DNA of 64,000 nucleotides from Anomaloglossus baeobatrachus (lineage: Eukaryota; Chordata; Amphibia; Anura; Aromobatidae): assembly GCF_048569485.1 (NCBI RefSeq), contig NC_134364.1, forward strand, positions 137,122,132 to 137,186,131, written 5' to 3'. The notes below the pieces were generated by a model. The model searched no databases, was not told where the DNA came from, and saw nothing but the letters and a program-made list of their open reading frames with translations. The position numbers and the translations under genes were made by a program. Positions 20,279-30,358 of the stretch are shown one piece after another. How positions within the stretch are numbered: position 1 is the first letter of the stretch; each line of letters opens with the position of its first letter.

Positions 20279-22081
20279 ATGCCTAATACGTTGACGAATT
20301 TACGTTTGAGGAGGTCGCAAAGGCATCGCTTGTTGCTAATATTGATGTTATTAAATCGTAGACGAAGACTACAGGTTTGTTTTTTGTTTTTTTTTTTTAA
20401 TTTAATTTATAAAAAAAAAATAATTTTTAAAATAAATCCTAATTATTGTAGAACCAACAGCAGCAGACGACAAGAGGAATGTGGGTACATCCCCTGTTAC
20501 AGGATCGGGATGTCAAAGGCCATTTTGCACTCTTATATGCGGATTTACGAAAGTATATTTTTTGTTAATTATTTTATTTTTATTTTTATTTTAAAAATTT
20601 ATAGTGTTTTAAAAATGTAGATATTAATTGGTTGGAAAATATTTATTTAGATAATTTGTTTTAAATTTTTGCTTTTGAAACTAAATTTTATTTCCTATAC
20701 CTTAGAATACTTAGATTTGATGACAAATTCATTGCATTTTGCCGGCTCCCACAACAAGGCTTTGATGAATTACTTACCTTATTAAGACCGAAAATTACCC
20801 ACACAGACACATATATGCGTCAAGCAATATCTGCCGAACACAGACTTCTTGTTACTTTGAGGTGGTTTTTTTTTTATAAATTTTTAAATCGAGAAACATA
20901 ATAAATATACTTAAAAACATAAGTCTCAAAATTAAATATTTTTCTTACATTACAGATTCCTGGCTACAGGTGAAAATTTCTCATCACTACATTTACAATT
21001 CCGACTAGGCAAAACCACAATTTCAGGAATAATAAAAGAAACTTGTCAAGCAATATGGGAAACCCTTCAACCTATTGTCATGCCTACCCCTACTGAAGAA
21101 AGCTTAATCCAGATAGCTGATGATTTTTTCCAAATTGCTAATTTTCCACATTGTATTGGAGCAATTGATGGCAAGCACATCAGAATCCAGCAGCCTCCCT
21201 GTTCTGGGTCTAATTTTTTTAACTATAAAAAATATTTTTCAATTGTTTTAATGGCAGTGGCCGACGCCAAATATAATTTTATAGCAATTAATGTTGGTGC
21301 CCATGGAAGTACAGGGGATTCACGTGTTCTTCAAAATTCGCAAATCGGAATTCAAATCATTAACAACTCAGAAATCATACCTGCACCTAAACCAATACCT
21401 GGGTCAGATATACCTTTCCCTTATGTTTTTGTTGCTGATGAAGCATTTCCCCTTTTACAAAATCTACTACGTCCATTTCCAAGACGAGGATTAGGCCGGT
21501 TTCACACATCCGGCTTTTCGCCGGTTTACCGGATCCGGCGCTCTCCCGTACAGACAATACAGTACAGTGACAGCGCTGTAACTTCCGGGTCACATGCGCC
21601 GGTCACATGACAGCATGTGACCGGCGCTTGTTGCGCTGTCACTGTACTGTAGTCACTGTATGGGAGAGCGCCGGATCCGGCAAACCGGCGAAAAGCCGGA
21701 TGTGTGAAACCGGCCTTAGATGTTCCCCGCCGCATCTTCAATTACAGATTAAGCCGTGCAAGGAGATATGTAGAATGCACATTTGGAATAATGAGTAGCC
21801 AATGGCGAATTCTACATACCCCCATACAATTAAATGTATCGACAGTTGATTTTGTAATGAAAAGTTGTTGTGTGCTACATAACTTTTTGCGTAAATACAG
21901 AATAGAAATTAACGAGGAAGAAATTCCATTAAACTTCCATCCATGTCCTTCAATATCTGGCCGATTGAATAATTTAGGAGTATCTGTGAGAGACCAATTC
22001 ACAGATTATTTCATGAGTGATGTTGGTGCCGTACCTTGGCAATACCGTTCAGTTGGAGTTGAGCCTCCAAATAATAATTAA
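20279..22081 (+). CDS. PIF/Harbinger transposase (HARBI1-like DDE nuclease), four exons
   Basis: Proposed exons are 20279-20374, 20452-20552, 20706-20861 and 20956-22081, with GT/AG introns of 77, 153 and 94 bases and consistent phases. Exon 2 gives MWVHPLLQDRD and exon 3 FDDKFIAFCRLPQQGFDELL, both typical of the family N-terminal domain. Exon 4 holds the nuclease: GAIDGKHIRI (first catalytic Asp), GSTGDSRVL (second Asp) and RRYVECTFGIMSSQWRIL (catalytic Glu). The MITE at 21494-21715 sits between the second Asp and the Glu; on either side the reading is PRRGL and DVPRRIF, with the frame kept if the insert and one TTA are removed. As it stands the insert should destroy the protein. The role would be cut-and-paste transposition of this element and its MITEs. 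Exon limits are by eye. Confidence 0.8.
21494..21715. mobile_element. 222-bp palindromic MITE inside the Harbinger transposase
   Basis: The ends GGCCGGTTTCACACATCCGG and CCGGATGTGTGAAACCGGCC are exact mirrors. TTA flanks both sides (21491-21493, 21716-21718), so this too is a Harbinger-type insertion. Almost the whole element folds on itself, with inner arms including GACAGCGC and CCGGTCACATG. Its ends differ from those of the host element, so a different Harbinger family probably moved it. Confidence 0.85.
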
Positions 22082-22479
22082 AACCAAAAAGTTTTTTATT
22101 TTGTGGGAAGACATTTATTATGTAAATTTTTTGATTCCCATAAACAAATTACTTGGCAACACAGTCTTTACAATTTTTGCTTGTTTTTCTAATTAAATTT
22201 TAAGGATAATGTTTTTTTTGGTCTAAATTCCAAACTTACAAACCCAAAATAAAAAAAAAATTAAAAAAAGGGTTTTAGATAATAAATAAAATTACATTAT
22301 TTCCATGCAAATAAATTTGTCATATTTTCTTTTGCCAAAAAAGATACTCTTAATGAAGATGCATGCCTAATTTTACAAAATCATGGCAGGGAAAATAATT
22401 CATTTGTGAAAAAAACAGACATTTGTTCGTTTGGTCTATTTCTCATAATATTAGCAGTTTGATAATTCTCAGAAATAGA

Positions 22480-23788
22480 TTGAGAATAATCTTTGCTTAG
22501 TTTCATAGGGTTATAAGGTTGGTTATTTTGAATATGTATCTTGACAATCTGGATAAAAACCAACTCTTTGTTTCTTTGTTTGAAAATGAGGTTGAGACTG
22601 AGTTTGTATTAATGGATTATTTTTATGGTCAAATGTTTTTTCACAAAGATGAACTATTTCTCCACCTGTTGGAAATTTACCTTCATCCTCAAAACAGGCC
22701 AATAACCCACAGATAGCAGTCATACATGCTGAGGGGGTTTTTTTTTCAGTTAATTTTCTTAAACGCCAAGCTACACTAATTGCAAAATTGTAAAACTCAT
22801 CATCTTGGGTTGCTGTTTTTAATATTTCAATAGTTTGATTTGTTAAATGATCTTGGTTAATTTCTTTTGCGCATGGAATATTTTTTTTTTTTGGCTTTTG
22901 CTTTTTGATATCTCACAGGTTGGGGATCTTGATTAGGAAACAGATGGTTCCAATGGTCTTGTTTCAACATCAGACTCCAGATTAGTGGGCTCGTTATTAA
23001 TTTCGGCCTCAATGGCTGGTTGTATTTGTGCAGGATTAGTATTATCTGTTAATATATCCATGCTCTTTCTTGGTGCGATATTTCCGTCGGTCCTTTTTTT
23101 TTTAAAAAAAAAAAAGAAAAGAAAAAAATTGATTTGGGAAAATCTCTTTTAATTTTTAGATTAAACTAGCATTTTTTAATATACTTTTAAAAAAGAAAGT
23201 TTTAGAAGTTCATTACACTTACGTTCTTAAAACTCGGCCGGTACTTAAGAATTTCAACTCATTGTAATAAATAAAATTAGGTTTCACTGGAGATGATCCA
23301 CTTTTACCAGGTTCAAATCTGATTGTATTGAATCTGTCACGGACAGATCTCCATCGCTTCCGTACATCATTTTCTAATTTTAAACAAAAAAGAAAATAAT
23401 TTTTAAAATTTTTAAATTTTTGAAAATGACACATATTTCAAGAAGAATATTTTGCAAATTTAGGCAAAAAACATACCAATCTTAGTCTGGAGGATTTGAT
23501 TGGCCTCATGCCATTGCGGATATAATTCTTTACAGATTAATAACCAGCTTTCGTCACGTTTGTTTTTTAGCATGTACTCGGGCGACGTGGGATCCCATAA
23601 ATAGGGCATTGATTCAACCTGAGTATGAAATTTAAATTTTTAAATGTAGGAGCTTTTTTTTAAATTTAAAATTTAAAAAAGAAAATTCCGATTTTATGAA
23701 ATGTCCCATTTTAAAACATTAAATAAAAAAAACTTACCAAACTAATTAGTTTGGACACATCCAATTTCAAGCGCTTATACCAAGTCAT
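22480..23788 (-). CDS. Harbinger partner gene with MADF-type DNA-binding domain
   Basis: Proposed exons on the minus strand are 23788-23738 (start MTWYKRLKLDVSKLISL), 23618-23477 (VESMPYLWDPTSPEYMLKNK), 23373-23223 (ENDVRKRWRSVRDRFNTIRF) and one starting near 23093 (TDGNIAPRKSMDILTDN). The W..L...YP.LW pattern and the RKRW..LRD.F motif define a MADF/Myb-like domain, which in Harbinger elements binds the terminal DNA and helps the transposase enter the nucleus. The last exon reads to a stop at 22933. A further conserved-looking stretch (FAISVAWRLRKLTEK, then TAICGLLACFEDEGKFPTGG) follows in another frame down to about 22480, so a frame disturbance or an unrecognised intron lies near 22870-22940. 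Confidence 0.65.
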
Positions 23789-24289
23789 GTTGTATCTTTG
23801 AGTCTGCTTTGCCTGAGAACACAATGATTCAGATCAGTGCAGCAATCGTGTTCGCACATGGATCAATTTATTGTTAAGCGGATGTGACGCAAAATTAACT
23901 ATTTGTGAGGTTATTTGTAAATTTAAATAGTTGCGTTCCGAAAGAACAAAACGCAATACATATGAAGGTAAAACGCATATGAGACGGACGAAATTTTGAT
24001 TTAAGTTCAATTTTGACGTTTCTCATTGACTTCAATGTGATGAAAACGGAACTAAAAAGGCAAAAACAATTGACAGGGTCCTTTTCTGAACGCATGGTTT
24101 TTGACCAAACTTATGCTAATTTTGAGATGCGTTTGGAAAAGCAAAGTGCGGACAAGAAATCATGAATTCTCATTGTCTTTAATGGAAAATCAAAACGCAT
24201 GCATTTGGGCACAAAAACGATGCAGTTCAAAACTGACACTAAACGCACCTGAAACGCAGGTGAAAACGGAAAGTGCGCACATAGCCTTA

Positions 24290-25308
24290 GGCTGGTTTCA
24301 GACGTCCGTGTTTAATCAGCTACCAGTCACACGCATGGTTATGGTCATACGTGTGTCATATGTGTGTTACACGTGTGTCACGCGTGTGTCACATGTGTGA
24401 CATCTGTGTTTGCATACGTGTGACACGTCCTGGGTAAAACACGTGTCTCTGCAATGAAAAGATGTTCTATATTCACCTGTATCCAGCGATGTTGCCTCCG
24501 GCTCTGCTGCCTCCCGCTCCTGACCCCCGCTCATTATTTTAATTGATTATTCACTGCCTGGGGATCTGGGAGCCGGAGCATCGCGGGGACAGGATGGGTA
24601 CAGCACAGCCGAGGACAGCATCGCTGGGGACATCACGGGGGACATCGCCGGTGACAGGTGAGTATACAGCAGTTTGTGCTGTGACATCCAGGGACTCATC
24701 AGGATTCCCAATGAACTCTCATGAACCCCTGGAAGTCACCATCGTGACACTCGCTGTAACGCAGTTGTCACACGGGTGTCATCAGGAGGTCATCACAGGT
24801 CATTCATTGGGAAATCCGATGACCTCCTGGACGTCTGTGCACACACTGCTGGCAGGATACTCACCTGTCACTAGCGATGTCCTCGGCGGTGCTGTCCTCG
24901 GCTGTACTGTCTCTTTTGCTGTCACCGCGATGCCCCTGCTCTCAGCTGCTCACTGCGGTGAATAATCAATGAAAATAATAAGCGGGGGTCAGGAGCGGGA
25001 GGCAGCAGAGCCGGATACAACATCGTTGGATACAGGTAAATATAGAAAATCTTTTTATTTAAAAACCCATGTTTTCTCCGGTCCGTGTCACACTGATGTC
25101 ACACGGATCACAACAGTGTGCGGTCCGTGTGACATCCTTGCTGCTGGAGAAAAAACGGGCACGTCTCCGTGTGAAATAGCGGGGCCACACGGTCCGTGTG
25201 CAAACACGGCCGTGTGAGAGTGCACAATAGGGTAACATGGGTACGTGTGACATCTGTGTTAAAAACGGATGTCACACGTACCTAAAACACGGACGTCTGA
25301 AACAAGCC
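24290..25308. mobile_element. 1.0 kb Harbinger-type MITE with TTA duplication
   Basis: The ends GGCTGGTTTCAGACGTCCGTG and CACGGACGTCTGAAACAAGCC mirror each other. TTA flanks both sides (24287-24289, 25309-25311). The left half and right half are partly inverted copies (GGGGTCAGGAGCGGGAGGCA around 24985 against its mirror near 24510). Its left TTA is shared with the right end of the autonomous Harbinger element. Confidence 0.75.
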
Positions 25309-25378
25309 TTATTGCGCTCATGGTGCGGACAGCGGCAGAAAAAATGCAGCATTTACGCTATGTGTGAACACGGCCTCA

Positions 25379-26440
25379 GTGATACATTTTTATTACATTT
25401 TTTATGGGTTTTAATAAAGAAAAATAATAAATTGCGCCATTTTTTTTTCCGCCATTTACTGATCCCCATCAATAATCTGATCGCTGTGTTGTTCGGGTCG
25501 TTGCGATTACAGGGACACCAAATATGTCCATGTTATTTGCTGATTTGGGATGTTTATTATTTTATAAAAAGTGTAATAAAATTACATTTTTTTTTAAATA
25601 ATTTTTAGTAATTTTATTAGAAGAAAAAAAACCTCTTTTCCTCTCCCTCTAGAATATAGGAGATAGTGACGCTGCTCTGTACAATGGAGCTCTGTGTCCT
25701 GTGTAATCTGCTGTGTAAGAGGCTGCATTGTAGGTTTATTCATATAAAATCCTCCCTCTGATATAATTGATTCCCAGTGGCTCAACAGCTAGAGCAGCTA
25801 GGAAAGCTAGGAGGCTCCTGGACACAAGTTTTAGAAGTTGCTGGTTTGAATCCAAGGTGGTGAAGATAAAAAAAAAATGTATTTGTATTTTTTCCCCTCA
25901 TTTCTTTATATTAGTTTTATGGGAACAAATGAATCTGACTCTTTCCTTCACCTACAAAGAGATGCAGGATTTATCTATCTATCTATCTATCTATCATGTA
26001 TCATTTATCTATCCAGCTATCTATATGTCAATCTATCTGTCTATCATGTATGTATCTATCTATTATCTGTCATGTATCTATATATCCCTCTATCATCCAT
26101 CCCTCTATCATCCATTCATCCCTCTATCATCCATCCATCCCTCTATCATCCCTCCCTCCATCCCTCCATCCATCTTTGCAGCTGAATAATCTGCTTCTGG
26201 TTTCTCACCTGCAATACAGAGGTCAAGATTACCAAAACTTCCTATGCTTCTCAATACAGGCAGTGACTCAGTGGAGAGCTGCTACCTATGGAACAATGAG
26301 CTCACAGTTCACAGGTTCCAGTCCCAGCCGACCCGATAATCTAGAGCCGATGAGAATTTAATTTATTCACTGCACTGAGGGGAGGAGTCAGGACATCAGC
26401 TGTGAACTGCAGGACACACATCTAAAATCGGTCGGTCCCG
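25379..26440. other. Gene-free stretch with dispersed and simple repeats
   Basis: 25420-25600 resembles 58440-58640 (both contain a GCGCCATTT...TTTACTGATC... block), so it is part of an interspersed repeat. Around 25770-25860 the motif GTGGCTCAACAGCTAGAGCA with a later GGTTTGAATCC, and around 26260-26340 a similar pair, look like decayed tRNA-derived SINE heads. I see no gene here. Confidence 0.4.
25972..26175. repeat. Simple repeats (TATC)n then (ATCC)n
   Basis: TATC tetranucleotides run from about 25972 to 26075 with interruptions. CATCCCTCTATCATC-type units and then CATCCCTC units follow to about 26175. Short reading frames rich in Ser-Ile-Tyr come from this and are not genes. Confidence 0.85.
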
Positions 26441-27663
26441 CAGAATCCGGGACGGTTGGGAGGTATGAAACACCTCCTCCGAGAGACTTGCTTCCCAGAG
26501 GAAACCCCACCCTTTGTCGCGGTCAAACCGCTTTACACGGCCCTCTGACACGGAAGGTAGCCTTCCTCAAATGCTCCTTCTCTTTGGGCACGGGCAACAA
26601 TCTCCCGCTGCCGCTGATCTTGGGTTGTCATCTCCGGTCGCAGCTTTTGCTGGTGTCGTTCCCAGTAGGGGGAGTCAGCGTCCGGCCTCGGCTCCCTAGC
26701 TGGCATAGGTTTTAGTTGTGCATTTGTGGCCCCAACAGCCGTTGGGATGCTGCGCGGTGGCGGAACCGGCAGTTTTTCAGGCTCCACCTCCGCTATTATG
26801 AACAGAGGAAGTGACTGCTCCGCATCCGGGGTTACAGAGTCCGGGTGCTCCGCCTCTAAGGACAGGCCCGGTGATGCGGCCGGGTCTGGTCGGGCCGGTT
26901 CAGGGTGACCGCTGTCGTGACCTGGTCGGGTGATGGAACCGGGGTTTCCGCAGCTGTTTTCTCATAAACGGGGGCTGAGGGTTCCGCTGCCATGGTAGGA
27001 GCAGGCAGCTCGGCGTCCGCCGACGATGCGGTTGGTGGCGGCAGAGTGCTTGCCGGGAGCGGGGGTGGTACGGATCCCACAGCCGCATCGGTCGGATTAG
27101 GGTAATCAACAGGGACTGCACAACCGCTTACCCTCTCTTCACGTGGGATTTCAATGTCACGGGCTTGCACCGCCACCGCCAGGCTCCTCATCACTTCCCT
27201 TCAGTGATCCAATAAGAACAGGAACTGCGTCCGCATCCTTCTGCAAAGCTGCTCTGTCTCTTCCTCAATCCAGGTCGCGGTCCCGGGAACAGCACGTTCC
27301 GGTGACCAGCTCCGCTCAGCCATCTTTCCTCTGCAGAGTCCAGGAATGTTATGGCAGAGTCCTGGCGTCCCTGCTTCTCTTCCGCTGTTACATTCCATCA
27401 CACCCCCTCGGTTTTCGCTCAGCACTCTTTCGCTGCTGTGGCCCTCTGGGAACTTCCGGTTCCGAGCTGACACTTAGGACAAAGGGCGGGGCTTCTGCTT
27501 CTGCTTCGCACACTTTTGGTTGAGAAGACGGCGTTTTGGCGCCAAAGATGGCGGAAATGGCGGGAAACGGGATTCTTGACTCGCGGTTTGGACTTTCAAG
27601 GCGCACGTCACCCAGGTAAGTGGGTCCTGCTGGTATCCTGTTCATGACGCCAGGAATTTGAGG
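26441..27663 (-). mobile_element. Element A internal sequence, 5' side, with gag-like remnant
   Basis: The minus strand carries proline-rich reading segments, one with YWERHQQKLRPEM and REIVARAQREG, whose counterpart in element C (31890-32100) reads YWERQQNPLGREIVAR. Both are therefore remains of the same short element-encoded protein. Next to the 5' LTR (27664) lies the primer-site-like string TGGCGTCATGAACAGG on the minus strand (about 27640-27652), shared in form with element C and with the element at 34103-45463. Broken fossil. Confidence 0.55.
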
Positions 27664-28045
27664 TGTGCCGCCCCCGTGCCAGCAGCCGAGCTGCTCGGAT
27701 CCGGATCCGCGGTGGCTCGAGGGTCTCCGGACCCGGGGGTCGTGCGGCCACTCAAATGATGGGGGTATTTGCAGGGGGATATATTAGAGTTCGTGATGCC
27801 ACCCATGGTATGTGGTAATTAGGAGTACCACCGTTGCAGTTGGGAGTACCCGGGTATGATGGAATGCGGCAGCCAGGTGTTGTGACGCTCCACGGTTAGG
27901 AGGAATGCCCCAGGACTCGGTGATGGTGAGGGGGAGTGCCATTGGCAGTGAAGGAGTCACTTGCGTACTCACTCAGTCCATTAAACTGACACCGACAACT
28001 GGATAAACCAAAGATCTGGATACTGCTGTCGCTGAGGGGAGCTAG
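27664..28045 (-). mobile_element. Element A 5' LTR, first part
   Basis: Starts TGTGCCGCCCCCGTGCC like 17183 and follows that LTR for 382 bases up to CTAG, where a solo LTR of the same family is inserted. It resumes at 29179 with CTAGTTCGGGCC and follows the LTR to about 29241. The remainder is replaced by a MITE fragment. Confidence 0.65.
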
Positions 28046-29178
28046 TGTGCCGCCCCCGTGCCAGCAGCCGGGCTGCTCGGATCCGGATCCGCGGTGGCTC
28101 GAGGGGCGTCTGGACCCGGAGGTCGTGCGGCCACTCAAATGAAGGGGGTTATTTACAGGGGATTATATTTAGAGTTTGTGACTCCACCCGTGGTGTGTGG
28201 TAAGGTGGAGTACCACCACTGCGGCTGGGAGTACCCGGGGATGATGGAATGGGGCAGCCAGGTGTTGGAACCCTCCACAGGTAGGGGGGAATGCTCCGGG
28301 ACTCGGTGATGGTGAGGGGGAAGTGCCGTGGGGAGTGAAGGGGTCACTTGTGTACTCACTCAGTCCATAAAGCTGACAACGACAACTGGATAAACCAAAG
28401 TTCTGGACACCGCTGCCGCTGAGGGGAGCTAGTTTGGGTCCTGTCCCCACTGTTGCCTGATGATCCGAGACCTTCCTCCTGGCACTAAGTTCTCTTGTCA
28501 GTTGGTCCCAGTAGTGTAGAACTAGTCGGGTCCCGCTCCCCAGTATTGCTACCTGTGGAAGCTTACTCTCAGGGTTCACGCTTGAGATTTTCTGGACCGT
28601 TTTAGTGGAAAGTCCTATCCCCCTTGTTGCGCTAGTACCCCAATCCTGAAGGCTCCGTTCTTGTCGGGTAAATTGTCAGGTTGCATGAAACTTCTTCCTG
28701 ACCTAGGGTCCATGTACCCCGTCATGCCCTGGTCCCAGCCCGGAGATGGTACAAGGCCGCCGGCTGTCCTCCTCGACAGTTCCGTGCCCCTTGTCACGAT
28801 CCCCTGCGACCGAGGGTCCACCTCCTACTAGGTCCAGACCACCGTTTGTCACCTAGTTACTTCCAAGAAGCCTGGCTCCTGACCTCCTCTCTCTTTCACC
28901 TCCTACACTTCACTCTCCTACTGACCTACTCCTGACCTCCCCTTAACCAACCCTCCAAGTGGGCGACCCTATTCCACTCAGGTCGTGTTGTCACCTCCCT
29001 CCGGGTTTGATGTGTGGTGTGTCTGGTGGGTGTAGTGCAGAGTGTACCTAGGACTTTAATTAGCTGTTGTAGGCAACATCATGTAGTTAGGGACCCTAAA
29101 CCAAGGAGGAGGTGGATATTGCACAGAAGGGCAGATTGCACAATACCCTGTGATGACCTGATAGTCCAGGGCGTCACA
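28046..29178 (-). mobile_element. Solo LTR with CTAG duplication, inserted in a related LTR
   Basis: 1133 bases, from TGTGCCGCCCCCGTGCC to GGGCGTCACA, flanked by CTAG at 28042-28045 and 29179-29182. It belongs to the same family as the LTRs at 17183 and 27664. The four-base duplication shows a separate integration followed by loss of the internal part through LTR recombination. Confidence 0.75.
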
Positions 29179-29241
29179 CTAGTTCGGGCCCCGTTCCCAA
29201 TGGTGCTGCCTGGTGATCCGTAACCTGCCTCCTGGCACTAA

Positions 29242-29625
29242 AGCAGGCTTTACACGCTACTATATCGTTAATGAATTATCGCCGGGGTCACATTGTTAGT
29301 GACGCACATCCGGCTTCATTAACGATATTGATGCGTGTAACAGTTATGTGTGATCTTAAACGATCGCAAAAGCGGCAAAAATCGTTTGCCGCGGAGAGGT
29401 CGTCCTAAAACAAAAAATCGTTTACCTCTCATTAGCGATGTTGTTCGTCGTTGCTGCGGCAGCACACATCGCAGTGTGTGACACCGCAGGAGCGAGGAAC
29501 ATCTCCTTACCTGCCTCCACCGGCAATGCGGGAGGAAGGAGGTCGGCGGGATGTTTACGTCCCGCTCATCTCCGCCTCTCTGCTTCTATTGGCCGCCTGC
29601 TGTGTGACGTCACTGTGTGACCACA
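29242..29625. mobile_element. Truncated Harbinger-type MITE, family of 244-835
   Basis: The left end AGCAGGCTTTACACGCTAC follows TAA. The interior parallels 260-610 (ATTAACGATATTG, GGAGAGGTCGTCC and CACACATCG blocks in the same order). The right terminus is missing; the sequence changes to LTR-like material near 29626. Confidence 0.6.
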
Positions 29626-30358
29626 GGTTGGTGGTTTCGGCCTTTCTCCTGCACCTCACTTATGTAGAAAATGTCGACTCCTATGCCTGAGCAACGGTAG
29701 TCCGCTCCCCGGCTTGGTATGTGCCGTGAGAGCCCTCTTTGCCCGCAGATGCTGGCCCCTTGGGTCTCTATGCCTGGGCGGTGGCATTACCCTAATGGTT
29801 GGGCTGTTGTCTTCAGTCGGGTCTTAGGTGGGATAGGTCGTTAAGTCCAGTCCTCAATCAGTTAATTTGACTCAGCCTGGTTGTTTCTGGGCCTCGTACT
29901 GGATCTGAGTACCCCTCCTGGTGCTCCGGTTTCCAATCGGTTCCCCGGTTCAGTAACAGCAGGCCACCGCCCGTCCTCGGTACCTACAGTTCCACCGGCT
30001 GTAATCCCAGCTCCTGCAGGTGGCCACCACCGTCTGCCTCCTTGCCAGAGGTGACTGGGCTCCAACCCAGACACCTGGTGTAGACTATGGCAGGCCTGGA
30101 CACAGGTCTGCCCTTGAATTTCACTCCACTCCACTCCACTGTCAAGACTAATCTCTACTCGTGTTTTTCCCGCCTCCGGGCCTGTGAACTCCTCGGTGGG
30201 CGGAGCCAACCGCCTGGCTCCGCTCCCTGGTGTGAACATCAAACCCAGAGGGAGGTGACAAGGGTTTTGTAGTTTGGCTGCTGTCACCTTACTAAGGTGG
30301 GGGGGGATGTGTGTGTATGGGGCTACCCGTGACAACCTGGCTAGTCCAGGGCGTCACA
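29626..30358 (-). mobile_element. Partial LTR of element C
   Basis: The right edge CCAGGGCGTCACA at 30358, followed by TTCCCCCTTGGTTTAACG, matches the LTR/internal junction of element A at 18296. The left edge is lost at the MITE fragment. The interior differs from the element A LTR, so this is a related but separate subfamily. No coding sequence. Confidence 0.5.

Larger units (their letters stand above)
19926..24286 (+). mobile_element. PIF/Harbinger transposon, 4.36 kb, with both genes
   Basis: The ends read GGCTATGTCCGCACTTTGCG (left) and, on the opposite strand, GGCTATGTGCGCACTTTCCG (right). It carries a four-exon DDE transposase on the plus strand (20279-22081) and a MADF-type DNA-binding partner gene on the minus strand (about 22480-23788), arranged tail to tail. 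This is the standard two-gene architecture of PIF/Harbinger. A 222-bp MITE lies inside the last transposase exon. Apart from that and one frame disturbance in the partner gene the element looks close to complete, which suggests recent activity. Confidence 0.85.
18921..25375. mobile_element. Palindromic MITE split by three Harbinger-type elements
   Basis: The left arm 18921-19478 begins GGCCTTGTTTGCACATTGC. The right arm 25312-25375 ends GCTATGTGTGAACACGGCC. The motif TTTCTGCCGCTGTCTGCACC at about 18958 returns inverted at 25315-25342, so both arms belong to one foldback element. The trinucleotides at the ends are TAA and TCA, an imperfect duplication. The cluster 19482-25308 was inserted near its centre at TTA. 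Confidence 0.6.
17183..29241 (-). mobile_element. Non-autonomous LTR element (element A), minus strand, heavily interrupted
   Basis: The 3' LTR is 17183-18296. The internal sequence is split between 18297-18917 and about 26441-27663. The 5' LTR starts at 27664, is opened by a solo LTR at 28046-29178 and resumes from 29179 to about 29241, where a MITE fragment replaces the rest. The internal sequence without insertions is only 2-3 kb and has a short gag-like remnant but no polymerase, so the element depended on another for movement. It is broken. The many nested insertions suggest moderate age. Confidence 0.6.
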
